This document shows positions 1-8,110 of a DNA stretch of 54,493 nt, one piece after another. The stretch is from Candidatus Altimarinota bacterium (GTDB lineage Bacteria; Patescibacteriota; Gracilibacteria; UBA1369; LOWO2-01-FULL-3). Position 1 is the stretch's first letter; each line of letters opens with the position of its first letter. The stretch is taken from contig JALNWA010000007.1 of assembly GCA_023231115.1 (NCBI GenBank), positions 1-54,493 of the forward strand. Direction: 5' to 3'. The position numbers and the translations under genes are program-made. The notes below the pieces were generated by a model that saw only the letters and a program-made list of their open reading frames with translations, did no database searches and was not told where the DNA came from.

Positions 1-1280
1 AAGTCAATTTTGAAAGTTTTCACCATCGACTCAAGATCCGCAACAAAAGAGGCGTCATCATAAATATATCTCAAACTTACAACCCTATTTCCATAAGGAA
101 TATAATAAGTAACAATATCGAAAGTGGCTCCTGTTTCCCAATCATAACTAACCATACTTTCTTTATACGCATCATATTTTCCGTTAAGTTTCACGACCTC
201 AAGTTTAATATCCGGATTATCAACGGCGTAAGATTGCAAAAAATATTCAAGATCGGACATTTCAACGACATAAGAAAAATCTGTAAAGAAAATTTCAATT
301 CTTCCAGTGGACAATAAACTATCGTCTTTCGGTACAATCACAACGCTGTTTGTTCCATAATAAGACCCGACAACATTATTTGGATTGCTAAAAGCCTCAT
401 CCAAAGAATTCGAAAATTTCCAATCACTTACAACGGAAATTTCATACGAAGGATCCGCGTTTTTGAAAGTTCCGGTTGAATTTGCGGAAACACTCGCCTT
501 TTCGGCCGCAAAAAGTTTATCTTTTGCAATATCGTCTTTCGCGACAGAAAGCCCAATTTTTTGATCTATCCATGTAACAAAATCTTTCACCGGCAAAAGA
601 TATCCGAGCGAAGACAAAGAGTCGCTGGACACTCCCAACGTAGGCACTCCAACAAAATTACCATTTTCATCAACAGTCGTTCCTCCTGAATTTCCAAAAG
701 AAATAACCGCATCTGTTTTCATATAATTAACTCCGTATTCTTGCAAAAATCCACTTACAACCCCTGTAGTGTAAGTAATAGTTTTGCCTCCGATATCAGG
801 AAATCCGATAGCTGTTAAAGAATCTCCGACTGCAGGATTTCCGCTGTTTTTATACGGAAGATTAAAATCAAAAGTTACAGTATTTCCTCTGGCGTCGGTA
901 GGACTCATTCGAAGAAGCGCAAGATCCTGCGTGTCATGCATCGCGACAAAAGACGCCACAAACTCACAAACAGGACTCTCCGGAGCGTTACTTCTCGTCA
1001 AACAAATCTGAAAAGCATCAGCAGGAAGAGTTGGATCATACAAACTTCTGACAACATGCGCATTAGTCAAAATAGTCCCGCGAGAATCTATAATCGTTCC
1101 GGATCCGGATCCTTCAACAACCAAAGATCCATCATAAAACAAGCTATAAGTAAGAATTTTCACAGTCGGCAAATACTGCGAACTATCCGCACTTGGAATA
1201 TAAACAGTCGCCGCATAAGCAAAAACAGAATTAGCCAAAATGGCAAAAATAACCGATACCGAAAGAATAAGCTTTTTCAT
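1..1280 (-). CDS. HtrA/trypsin-like serine protease, secreted (3' end cut by window edge)
   Basis: Reading on the minus strand from the ATG at 1280, the frame is open to the window edge (about 426 codons) and the C-terminus lies outside. It starts with a signal peptide (basic MKK, hydrophobic stretch, AYA cleavage-like site near residue 23). A chymotrypsin-fold protease domain follows with all three catalytic positions in their family context: His near residue 75 in LTNAHVV, Asp near 119 in QDLALLR, and Ser near 198 in SFGNSGG. This fits a DegP/HtrA-type extracytoplasmic protease. The segment after about residue 230 is not a recognisable PDZ domain, and I cannot assign it. Expected role: degradation or quality control of exported proteins. 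The protease assignment is firm. Calling it HtrA proper is less sure because no PDZ is visible. Confidence 0.85.
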   Translation of the reverse strand, partial: MKKLILSVSVIFAILANSVFAYAATVYIPSADSSQYLPTVKILTYSLFYDGSLVVEGSGSGTIIDSRGTILTNAHVVRSLYDPTLPADAFQICLTRSNAPESPVCEFVASFVAMHDTQDLALLRMSPTDARGNTVTFDFNLPYKNSGNPAVGDSLTAIGFPDIGGKTITYTTGVVSGFLQEYGVNYMKTDAVISFGNSGGTTVDENGNFVGVPTLGVSSDSLSSLGYLLPVKDFVTWIDQKIGLSVAKDDIAKDKLFAAEKASVSANSTGTFKNADPSYEISVVSDWKFSNSLDEAFSNPNNVVGSYYGTNSVVIVPKDDSLLSTGRIEIFFTDFSYVVEMSDLEYFLQSYAVDNPDIKLEVVKLNGKYDAYKESMVSYDWETGATFDIVTYYIPYGNRVVSLRYIYDDASFVADLESMVKTFKID

Positions 1281-1321
1281 AAGTAATGAGGATAAAATTT
1301 ACTTATTTTAAAGCGTAATGT

Positions 1322-2578
1322 CTAGGAAACCAAAAGTAAAGAAATTACACCTGACAAAATTACAAAGAGATATGAAATGCAGATTCTATAGGCAACACGC
1401 CTATTTCCAAGTAATAGGAACAAAACTCCTTTTGAAACAGTGTTAACAAATGCAACAATCATTATCGAAATTGTCGCGACATCAAGAGAAAGGCCTCCTT
1501 TAGCCAAATTTGAAACAGAAAGAACAATCGCATCAACATCAAAAATACCCGAGATCAAACTTGTGACATAAAGACCTTCCGATCCGAAATAAATACTCGC
1601 GACTTTTGTAACAAAAAGAATTGAAGCAAAGAAAATTCCAAATTTCAAAGCAGGTGCAAGCTTGAAAGGATTTTTAACATCAATAATCTTCTTTTGCACA
1701 TATTCATCGGTCTTATCACCGCGAAACCAGAAATAAACTGAAGACAAAATTCCCGCACAACCCATGGCAACAAGAGGAATAGATAAACGAGACAAAAGGT
1801 TGGAATTAACTATAGCTACAGAGGCTAAAATTCTAAAAAACATGGCACTGCTTGCCACCAAAATAGCAATGACATAAGGATTTACGACATCTTTATTCTT
1901 TTTACTTTGAGCCGAGAAACTAAACACAAGGGCAGTGCTCGAGACAAGTCCGGCAAAAAAGCCAGTGATCCCAATTCCCCTCTTCGCTCCAAACAATTTT
2001 ACGGCAACATAACTCAAAAAAGAAATTCCGGAAATCAACACAACCATGAGCCAAATCATATAAGGATTGAAAAAATCAAAAGGCCCATAGGATTGATTTG
2101 GCAAAAGCGGTAAAACCACAAAAGCCACAATCATAAATTCGACAGTTGAAACAATTTCCGTATCTTTAAGTTTATTTGCCCATTGATGAAGCGGATCTCT
2201 GAAATACAAAAGCACAAAAAGCAAAAGTGTTATAGACGTAGCCAAAACGAATTGCTCCATTCCACATAAAATACCTACAATATAAACAATAACAGCGGCC
2301 ATTTCCGAAGTCGCTCCAGTAGACACAGAGTCATGTCTGGAAATCACATAAGAAGCAATCAGAAGCCCCAAAAATCCAACTCCAAGCGCCACGAAAAACG
2401 CTGGGGAATATGCAGACAAAACATACGAAAGAGCTCCCGTAAGCCCGACAAGACTCAGAGTCCTCATTCCTGCAAAAGAACTTCCTCCCACACCTTTAAA
2501 CCTCCTCTCTCTTTCAATTCCAATAAGAGCCGAAAGCAAAAGCGCAATTCCCAATTGTTGAAATACATCAAAATTCAT
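1322..2578 (-). CDS. MgtC/SapB N-terminal plus DUF4010 integral membrane protein
   Basis: A 418-residue polytopic membrane protein with about a dozen hydrophobic segments. The N-terminus carries the MgtC-type signature GIERERR (residues about 20-26) followed by a glycine-rich GMRTLSLVGLTGAL stretch. The C-terminal half resembles DUF4010, whose members often sit behind an MgtC domain. MgtC-family proteins are linked to magnesium limitation and stress, but the activity of this long form is not established, so no substrate is assigned. The start is favoured because a TGGTATAAT element lies exactly six bases upstream of the ATG, which would make the mRNA leaderless. It is a single-gene unit. Confidence 0.8.
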   Translation of the reverse strand: MNFDVFQQLGIALLLSALIGIERERRFKGVGGSSFAGMRTLSLVGLTGALSYVLSAYSPAFFVALGVGFLGLLIASYVISRHDSVSTGATSEMAAVIVYIVGILCGMEQFVLATSITLLLFVLLYFRDPLHQWANKLKDTEIVSTVEFMIVAFVVLPLLPNQSYGPFDFFNPYMIWLMVVLISGISFLSYVAVKLFGAKRGIGITGFFAGLVSSTALVFSFSAQSKKNKDVVNPYVIAILVASSAMFFRILASVAIVNSNLLSRLSIPLVAMGCAGILSSVYFWFRGDKTDEYVQKKIIDVKNPFKLAPALKFGIFFASILFVTKVASIYFGSEGLYVTSLISGIFDVDAIVLSVSNLAKGGLSLDVATISIMIVAFVNTVSKGVLFLLLGNRRVAYRICISYLFVILSGVISLLLVS

Positions 2579-2584
2579 CCACTA

Positions 2585-2592
2585 ATTATACC
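2585..2592 (-). promoter_or_regulatory. Extended -10 promoter of the MgtC/DUF4010 gene, predicted leaderless
   Basis: On the minus strand the sequence is TGGTATAAT with a six-base gap to the ATG at 2578. A start about 7 nt after the -10 box would place the transcript 5' end on the A of the start codon. No good -35 is seen, as is normal for TGn-extended promoters. Confidence 0.6.
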
Positions 2593-2626
2593 ACAAAACG
2601 AGCACAATTTGTAATGAAAATTATTT

Positions 2627-3604
2627 TTAAGAAATCCTTAATAATACAAGAGCCCCACGATCAGCGTACGAATCTATAGGGAAAGCATCAAACCGTGCAA
2701 CAGCTATATCATCAAGAGGATTATACTCAAGAACAGCAACTTGATCCGGATCCTCTCCAGTGTAAAGATATGAATATTTCGCTGTTCCATCAGTCGATCT
2801 TATAGCAGGTCTTCCGGTAAAATCTTCAAGCATCAAAACTTCTTCACTTTTCACAATGCCTGTTTCGCCACCTTTTGCATATGGAAAAAATTCACGTCCG
2901 ATTGCCGGAATTTTTTTACCATTTCTATCCAATTTAGGCCTATCTTTAATGGCATCATACTCATAAGAAACTCTATGAAGAACTTCTCTGTAATTCTTCC
3001 CTTTTACAGAAGGCTCTCCAGTTTCACTCGCCACTAAAATTTTCCCATCTTTATCAACTCCAAAAAGAGCAGCCCCCTCAATTTCCACAGCACGTTTTAT
3101 AAAATATCCATCATTCGCCAAAAGTTTTGCCCGCACATCTTCCCACGAACACATAGATTGTAATTCCGGAGACCATCTTCCATAATCAGATTCAAATTTT
3201 TCCATCAACACCGATGGATCTTCCAATGCCATTTCCTTATTAAGTTTTGCTACCCTGTCCCTAATCCTATCAATTGTTAAACTAAGAACGATTACTTGAA
3301 GAGTCGGAGAATCCCCCTCCCTAAACGCAATCCCGTTCTCTTTCGACTCCGCTATTTCGAAAGGAGTGGCAGGCGGTCTATTCCGTCTTTCCTCAGACAC
3401 AGGTCGTCCGGAAGAATCAACAACATCGGTCAAAACAGGTTCTTTCACAAAATGCACTCCATCAAATCCAGCATCCACCGCCTCAGGCACATCAGAATCA
3501 TCAGACGTAGCAAAATCATCAGGGCTATTGGCGTCACTGGGTACAGAGCCAAGGTCTTCTTCGGCTTCTCCCAAAGGATTCGAGCATATACCATCGTTCC
3601 CCAT
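2627..3604 (-). CDS. Hypothetical acidic protein, 325 aa
   Basis: No signal peptide or membrane segment. Residues 1-60 are strongly acidic and probably disordered (many Asp/Glu, with Ser-Asp runs). Residues about 95-150 look helical with heptad-like spacing, and residues 150-325 form an alternating alpha/beta globular part (WEDVRAKLLAN, ALFGVDKDGKILVASETGEPS, AKYSYLYTGED). The order of W..V..KL, a short D-x-G-x-I strand, G-E-P, R..YEYDAI and a late Y-x-Y-x-Y-T-G strand is faintly like DUF4256 proteins, but I would not assign it on that. It has its own promoter upstream, between it and the L28 terminator, so it is a monocistronic cytoplasmic protein of unknown role. Confidence 0.7.
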   Translation of the reverse strand: MGNDGICSNPLGEAEEDLGSVPSDANSPDDFATSDDSDVPEAVDAGFDGVHFVKEPVLTDVVDSSGRPVSEERRNRPPATPFEIAESKENGIAFREGDSPTLQVIVLSLTIDRIRDRVAKLNKEMALEDPSVLMEKFESDYGRWSPELQSMCSWEDVRAKLLANDGYFIKRAVEIEGAALFGVDKDGKILVASETGEPSVKGKNYREVLHRVSYEYDAIKDRPKLDRNGKKIPAIGREFFPYAKGGETGIVKSEEVLMLEDFTGRPAIRSTDGTAKYSYLYTGEDPDQVAVLEYNPLDDIAVARFDAFPIDSYADRGALVLLRIS

Positions 3605-3639
3605 AATTTTATTGGTTAAAGATATAAACCGAGGGGGTT

Positions 3640-3669
3640 ATTTAATCACACTTACTTAAGTTTTGTCAA
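3640..3669 (-). promoter_or_regulatory. Promoter of the 325-aa acidic protein gene
   Basis: On the minus strand: -35 TTGACA (3669-3664), an 18-bp gap, then TTAAAT (3645-3640) preceded by TGA, an extended -10. The TTGACA overlaps the T-tract of the L28 terminator just upstream, so one gene's end and the next gene's promoter are fused. Confidence 0.6.
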
Positions 3670-3704
3670 AAAAATCCAAATTCCACGAGCCTGAAATTGG
3701 ATTT
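3667..3704 (-). terminator. Rho-independent terminator after rpmB
   Basis: Inverted repeat with arms 3672-3682 and 3694-3704 (10 of 11 positions pair) and an 11-nt loop. On the minus strand it is followed by a run of seven T residues (3674-3668). It lies 43 bp beyond the rpmB stop codon. Confidence 0.75.
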
Positions 3705-3746
3705 AATTAAAAATCTTTAAACGATTTGTACACTTTCAAAAAGACT

Positions 3747-3938
3747 TTATTTCGTCTTTGTAAGTGTTCGTAGCGCAGAAGCTGAAATTCTCATATTGCG
3801 AACTCTACCCAACTTCACATCAAAAAGTTTTTTTGTGATCAAATTTGGGCAAAATCTACGTTTTGTTGCGTTCAAAGCGTGACTTCTATTATTCCCCACG
3901 CTTGGACGTTTTCCTGTAAGTTGGCAAACTCTAGACAT
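3747..3938 (-). CDS. rpmB: 50S ribosomal protein L28
   Basis: A 63-residue basic protein that matches bacterial L28 along its length: N-terminal MSRVCQLTGKRPSVGNNRSHA, then T-KRRFCPNL and V--G-VRNMRISASALRTL near the end. L28 is a large-subunit protein needed for late assembly of the 50S particle. The usual zinc-binding second CxxC is absent, as in many L28 proteins; only single Cys residues at about 5 and 29 remain. It is transcribed alone from a promoter inside the end of the upstream lipoprotein gene and ends at a clear terminator. Confidence 0.95.
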   Translation of the reverse strand: MSRVCQLTGKRPSVGNNRSHALNATKRRFCPNLITKKLFDVKLGRVRNMRISASALRTLTKTK

Positions 3939-3969
3939 AGCAATTCGTTTAAACGATTAATGCTCAGCG

Positions 3970-3997
3970 ATTTTACCTGTTTTCTAATAAATAGCAA
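3970..3997 (-). promoter_or_regulatory. rpmB promoter
   Basis: Minus strand: -35 TTGCTA (3997-3992), 16-bp gap, -10 TAAAAT (3975-3970). The -35 lies inside the last codons of the lipoprotein gene. The short leader contains the palindrome TCGTTTAAACGA (3945-3956). Confidence 0.6.
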
Positions 3998-4934
3998 GAG
4001 ATGTTTTCACAAAATCGTCAAATTCCTGTCCGTGAGCAAAATAATGGAAACTCTCAATATCAAGGCTGGCCTCATAAATCACAGAAGAATCTGGACTAAA
4101 AACAAAAAAATGCCTTATAGCACGACTTGCATTTAAATTTTCATCCACAAAAACTCCGGTTTTTCCATTCAAATCATAGAATTGTTTGGAAAATCCATCA
4201 TATTTCTTCTTGAGCAAATCGCTCAAAGAAGTGTATTTCATAACATTTTCATAAGCCTCAAACTTAATATCATAACCATATCCGCCAAGTTCATTTTTAG
4301 CCGCCTTGTTTTTTTTCAAATCAAAATCATCCCCTTTAGACCAACCTTTAAACAAAACACCGCTATCATCGGCCAAATATTCCACTTTATATTGTGTCGG
4401 CAAAACAACGCTAAATCCATATTTTTCACTCATATACATAGGCTTATCCGTAAAAGAATAAGCAATTTTATTCAAAAATTTGGTACATTCACTTATGTCT
4501 TTCCCCTCATCATAAAGCCAAAAAGCATATCCGAAAGTCCTCAAATCCGCAGAATAAACAGCCAAAACATCATTTCTATATACGGATTCGAAAACACGTC
4601 CAGCCTCTGCTTTTGTCTTTTTGTCGTCATTTTCCTGAGTTTGAATAGTCGACTTTAAACGATCCCTTGTTCCGAAAGAAACATGGCAATTTTGATAATT
4701 TAAATCTCCACGACCACGAATAAAAGAAACCTTAGCAGAATCCGGAAATTCAAAATAAAAAACTTTGTTTAAATCCTTATCTTCAATTTTATAAAATTGC
4801 GTTTTTCTCCAATCGGTGAGCAAATCAACCGATTTTACAACTTCATCGGAACCATCAACATTTTGCGCGGCAGAACACGCGACAAAAAACAAAGCGGGAA
4901 AAACAACAAAAGAAAGAGCCAAAAACTTTTTCAT
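3984..4934 (-). CDS. Lipoprotein of unknown function, 316 aa
   Basis: N-terminal MKKFL followed by a hydrophobic stretch and a lipobox ending FFVAC (Cys20), so a lipid-anchored, surface-facing protein is predicted. The mature part has no motif I recognise. A segment around residues 190-215 (MSEKYGFSVVLPTQYKVEYL) has the look of the small beta-rich domains found in many lipoproteins that begin with a Y-GF-v-lP pattern. It is divergent from queE and nothing around it suggests a function. Prediction of export is firm, function unknown. Confidence 0.75.
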   Translation of the reverse strand: MKKFLALSFVVFPALFFVACSAAQNVDGSDEVVKSVDLLTDWRKTQFYKIEDKDLNKVFYFEFPDSAKVSFIRGRGDLNYQNCHVSFGTRDRLKSTIQTQENDDKKTKAEAGRVFESVYRNDVLAVYSADLRTFGYAFWLYDEGKDISECTKFLNKIAYSFTDKPMYMSEKYGFSVVLPTQYKVEYLADDSGVLFKGWSKGDDFDLKKNKAAKNELGGYGYDIKFEAYENVMKYTSLSDLLKKKYDGFSKQFYDLNGKTGVFVDENLNASRAIRHFFVFSPDSSVIYEASLDIESFHYFAHGQEFDDFVKTSLAIY

Positions 4935-4948
4935 AAAAAGCGAATAAA

Positions 4949-4957
4949 TGCTATAAG
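4949..4957 (+). promoter_or_regulatory. Putative extended -10 promoter of the que operon
   Basis: TGCTATAAG lies 47 bp before the queE start in the divergent gap with the lipoprotein gene. There is no clear -35. No preQ1 riboswitch fold is visible between it and the ATG. Confidence 0.4.
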
Positions 4958-5003
4958 TATCAACAGAAACTTATCCATGAAATTATAAACAACCAACGGA
5001 AAC

Positions 5004-5645
5004 ATGCAAGTTTGCGAAATATTCTATTCAATTCAAGGAGAAGGACAAGAGATAGGACAACCAGCAATTTTCCTCAGACTACAGGGCTGTAATTTACATT
5101 GTAAATTTTGCGACACAGCATATTCTCAAGAAATAAATCAAAAAAAAGAAATGACAATCATGGAAATTTTGAAAAAGATAAAAGAATTTCCCGCTAAACA
5201 TATTGTTCTTACAGGAGGAGAACCACTTCTTCAACAAAAAGAACTCATTCCCCTACTAAAAAAACTAAAAAATTATTTCATCGAAGTTGAAACAAACGGA
5301 ACAATAAAACCGATTATATCGCAGTACATAAACAAGTTTAACTGCTCCCCAAAATTATCAAATGCAATAAAATTAAAAATAAAATATGACAGTTTAAAAT
5401 TTTTCCCAAAAGAAAAAACAATCTACAAATTCGTAGTAAATGACAAAAAAGACATAACAGAAATAAAAAAATTCATAAAAGAAAACACAATAGATAAAAA
5501 CAAAGTTTTTCTGATGCCTCAAGGCAAAACAACAGAAGAAGTAATGGAAAAATCAAAATCACTTATAGAAATCTGTAAAAAAGAAGTCTTTGGTTTTGCG
5601 CCAAGATTGCATATAATGATATGGAATAACCAAAAAAAAATATGA
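5004..5645 (+). CDS. queE: 7-carboxy-7-deazaguanine synthase QueE (radical SAM)
   Basis: A 213-residue radical SAM enzyme. The N-terminus has the family hallmark FYSIQGEG, then the cluster-binding CNLHCKFCDT (Cys-x3-Cys-x2-Cys, residues about 30-37) that ligates a 4Fe-4S cluster, and LTGGEPLLQ near residue 70 as the SAM-binding GGEP. QueE converts 6-carboxy-tetrahydropterin to 7-carboxy-7-deazaguanine on the way to queuosine. It is the first gene of queE-queC-queF, and its TGA stop overlaps the queC ATG (ATGA). QueD and a GTP cyclohydrolase, needed upstream in the pathway, are not in this window. Confidence 0.95.
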   Translation: MQVCEIFYSIQGEGQEIGQPAIFLRLQGCNLHCKFCDTAYSQEINQKKEMTIMEILKKIKEFPAKHIVLTGGEPLLQQKELIPLLKKLKNYFIEVETNGTIKPIISQYINKFNCSPKLSNAIKLKIKYDSLKFFPKEKTIYKFVVNDKKDITEIKKFIKENTIDKNKVFLMPQGKTTEEVMEKSKSLIEICKKEVFGFAPRLHIMIWNNQKKI

Positions 5646-6319
5646 CAAAACCTGAAGAAAAAAAAACCAGCGCAGTAGTTCTCCTTTCCGGAGGCCAAGA
5701 TTCAACAACATGCTTGGTTTGGGCAAAACAAAATTTCAAAAAAGTCTTTGCAATCACTTTTGATTATGGACAAAGACACAATATAGAAATTAACTCTGCA
5801 AAAAAAATAGCAAAACTTTTAAAAGTTCCATTAAAAATACACAAAATTGACATATTCAAGGGACTGACAAAAAACTCATTGATAGACAAAAAAATGCCAA
5901 TCAAAGCAGGGAAAAATGGCTCTCTGCCAACAACTTTCGTTGAAGGAAGAAATCTTATTTTCATCGCAACAGCCGCAATTTATGCAAAATCAATTGGAGT
6001 TAAAAATTTAGTAATGGGAGTATGCCAAGCTGACTACAGCGGATACCCTGATTGCCGCGAAAATTTCGTAAAATCAATGGAAAAGACAATAGAACTCGCA
6101 ATGGATCATAATTTCAAAATATTCACCCCGCTTATGTGGAAAACAAAAGCGGAAGGAGTCGCATTAATGAAAGAATTAAACGGATTAAAATTTTTGGCAC
6201 ACACTCACACCTGTTACGAAGGGAAAAAAGTGGCTTGTGGCAGATGTCCGGCATGCGAACTTCGAATCAAAGGATTCAAAGAAGCGGAAGAAAAAGATTT
6301 GATTAAATACAAGAAATAA
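5642..6319 (+). CDS. queC: 7-cyano-7-deazaguanine (preQ0) synthase QueC
   Basis: 225 residues. The PP-loop ATP pyrophosphatase motif LLSGGQDSTTC is at residues about 14-24, FDYGQRH follows near 40, and a C-terminal zinc site is made of Cys residues in HTCYEGKKVACGRCPAC. QueC uses ATP and ammonia to turn 7-carboxy-7-deazaguanine into preQ0. It overlaps queE by 4 nt and its TAA directly abuts the queF ATG, so the three genes are translated from one message. Confidence 0.95.
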   Translation: MTKPEEKKTSAVVLLSGGQDSTTCLVWAKQNFKKVFAITFDYGQRHNIEINSAKKIAKLLKVPLKIHKIDIFKGLTKNSLIDKKMPIKAGKNGSLPTTFVEGRNLIFIATAAIYAKSIGVKNLVMGVCQADYSGYPDCRENFVKSMEKTIELAMDHNFKIFTPLMWKTKAEGVALMKELNGLKFLAHTHTCYEGKKVACGRCPACELRIKGFKEAEEKDLIKYKK

Positions 6320-6724
6320 ATGATTTTCAAAGAAAAGAATATACAAGAAATAAGAAAAGAGGTTAAAAAAGTTGCACCTCTCTTGACATTCAAATTCCAA
6401 AAACTTGAAAATTCCGAACATTGGGTGACAATTGCAAGTCCGGAATACACATCCATATGCCCTTTTTCAGACTGGCCAGATTTCGGGACGATTGAAATTT
6501 CATATGTTCCCGACAAAGTTTGTTTAGAATTAAAATCTTTTAAGATCTATGTAAACGCATTCAGAAACATAAAAATATTCCACGAAACAGTGACAGAACT
6601 GATATTCAAAGACTTTTTAGAAGCGGTTAAGCCAAAAAAAGCAAAAATAGTAGTTGACATGAACGTACGTGGTAATGTAAAAACTATCTGTAGAAAATTT
6701 TATAAATGCAACCAAAATGACTAA
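6320..6724 (+). CDS. queF: NADPH-dependent 7-cyano-7-deazaguanine reductase QueF (short form)
   Basis: A 134-residue, single-module (YkvM-type) QueF. It shows the nitrile-attacking Cys in TSICPFSDWPDFGTI (Cys about 47, with the conserved Asp in PDFG), the substrate motif CLELKSFKIYVNAFRN and the catalytic-region HETVT. It reduces preQ0 to preQ1, the base that Tgt inserts into tRNA. It is the last enzyme of the que operon. Its stop overlaps the start of a small basic ORF by 8 nt. Confidence 0.95.
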   Translation: MIFKEKNIQEIRKEVKKVAPLLTFKFQKLENSEHWVTIASPEYTSICPFSDWPDFGTIEISYVPDKVCLELKSFKIYVNAFRNIKIFHETVTELIFKDFLEAVKPKKAKIVVDMNVRGNVKTICRKFYKCNQND

Positions 6725-6851
6725 CGCACACGCAAGCAAACAACACTGCCTTGTTGGAAAGAAAAGACCAAAAAGCAAACTAAGAAACAGATTAAACAAA
6801 GCAAAAGCACGCGCAAGAAAAGCCGATCGCGTAGCCGCTAAAAAAGCGTAA
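6717..6851 (+). CDS. Small highly basic protein, 44 aa
   Basis: ATG at 6717 overlaps the end of queF by 8 nt, and the frame ends with TAA at 6849-6851. The product is extremely basic (KKRPKSK, RNRLNKAKARARKA), with one Cys and a predicted helical Lys/Arg/Ala C-terminus, the composition of a ribosome- or nucleic-acid-associated peptide. I do not recognise a family and it is not L34, L36 or bTHX. Translational coupling to queF suggests it is real. It is too short to be sure, and an unexpressed frame remains possible. Confidence 0.5.
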   Translation: MTNAHASKQHCLVGKKRPKSKLRNRLNKAKARARKADRVAAKKA

Positions 6852-6854
6852 TTC

Positions 6855-8069
6855 TTAGAATTTGCGATTTAGTATTTCAGAAACAAGAAAAGAGGATCCG
6901 GTCACAACGACTATATCCTCTTTTTTCGTACTTTTAATTGCAATATTGAAAGCAACAACAGGATTTATATTTTCTTTAACTAAAACAGAAATTTCAGATT
7001 TATTGTTTTTTCTTAATTTAATAATTTTACCAAAAATATTTTTCAAAATTTTACTCTTTCCCCCCCTAACTGCATTCGCATTCGTAAAAACAACCTCGCT
7101 CGCCACTTTCGAAATTTGCCTTAAAATAGGCAAAATCTCTTTGTCCTTCATGATAGAGACAACAAAAATAAATTTCTTATGAAAATATTTTTCTCTCAAA
7201 TTTTTAACAAGATTTTCCATGCTTTTTGGAGTATGAGCAATGTCAAAAACACAAACTTTATTTTCACCGTTTACGGAAATTTTTCTCACATCAAATCTTC
7301 CGACCATTTTAAAATCACAACACAACTTTAAAAATTTTTCTTCATCAACCGAACCAACCAAAACTTTTAAAACCTCATGAGCAAGCCTAAAATTAGGATT
7401 AGCATTCTCAACAAAATCATCGGCAAAAAAAACATTTTCATCTTTTTCAAATTTTTCACGCAAAAACTTTTCAACATTTTTTTGTTGAGAACCTATAATA
7501 AAAGGAACTCCGATTTTTTTTATTCCAAGTTTTTCTTTCAAAATTTTATTTAATGTTTTTCCCAAAAGATCAGTATGTTCTTTTTCGACCAAAGCAAGCC
7601 CGCACACTTTTGGCAAAACGATATTTGTAGCATCCAGCCTACCTCCAAGCCCAACCTCCAAAACAACGTATTTACATTTTTTTTCATAAAAATATTTCAA
7701 AGCCATGACAAAAAGTTCTTCAAAAAAAGTCAGACGTTTTGCATTTTTTTCTACAAAAAATTCGTCAGAAAATTTTTCAATTTCTTTTTTTATTCTTACA
7801 AAATCTTTGTCGGAAATATTTTTACCGTTTACAGAAATTCTTTCATTTATTTTTACAACATGCGGAGAAATAAAAAGTCCGACTTTTGAAGAATCAGCCA
7901 GATAATCCGCAATAATTTTGCAAGTGGTCCCCTTGCCTTTTGAGCCTGCTACATGCACAAAATCGAAATCATTATAATCCGGAAAATATGCATACAAAAA
8001 CTTCTTTAGATTTTCCAAATCAAAATATTTTTCATTATATTCAAAATTCCTGTGCTTCTCATAATCCAT
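6855..8069 (-). CDS. folC: Folylpolyglutamate synthase / dihydrofolate synthase
   Basis: A Mur-ligase-fold enzyme of about 404 residues: HVAGSKGKGTTCKI is the P-loop, LFISPHVVKINERI the folate/ATP loop, and VLEVGLGGRLDATN the central-domain signature with the metal-binding Glu. C-terminal-domain elements (FDIAHTPKSM; VFTNANAVRGGKS) follow. It adds glutamates to folates. An upstream in-frame Met (8171) would add 34 residues of hydrophobic sequence and overlap the divergent ftsQ, so I place the start at 8069 (MDYEKHRNFEY). It converges on the que operon. Confidence 0.92.
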   Translation of the reverse strand: MDYEKHRNFEYNEKYFDLENLKKFLYAYFPDYNDFDFVHVAGSKGKGTTCKIIADYLADSSKVGLFISPHVVKINERISVNGKNISDKDFVRIKKEIEKFSDEFFVEKNAKRLTFFEELFVMALKYFYEKKCKYVVLEVGLGGRLDATNIVLPKVCGLALVEKEHTDLLGKTLNKILKEKLGIKKIGVPFIIGSQQKNVEKFLREKFEKDENVFFADDFVENANPNFRLAHEVLKVLVGSVDEEKFLKLCCDFKMVGRFDVRKISVNGENKVCVFDIAHTPKSMENLVKNLREKYFHKKFIFVVSIMKDKEILPILRQISKVASEVVFTNANAVRGGKSKILKNIFGKIIKLRKNNKSEISVLVKENINPVVAFNIAIKSTKKEDIVVVTGSSFLVSEILNRKF

Positions 8070-8110
8070 ATATTCTGGTATATCTATTACGAAACAAATC
8101 CTACACAAAA

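Noticed and set aside
936..1286. Plus-strand open frame of 116 codons
   Set aside because: Antisense to the conserved catalytic region of the HtrA-like protease; low-complexity shadow frame.
4935..5003. preQ1 riboswitch upstream of queE
   Set aside because: The short leader has no C-rich hairpin loop with an A-rich tail typical of preQ1 aptamers.
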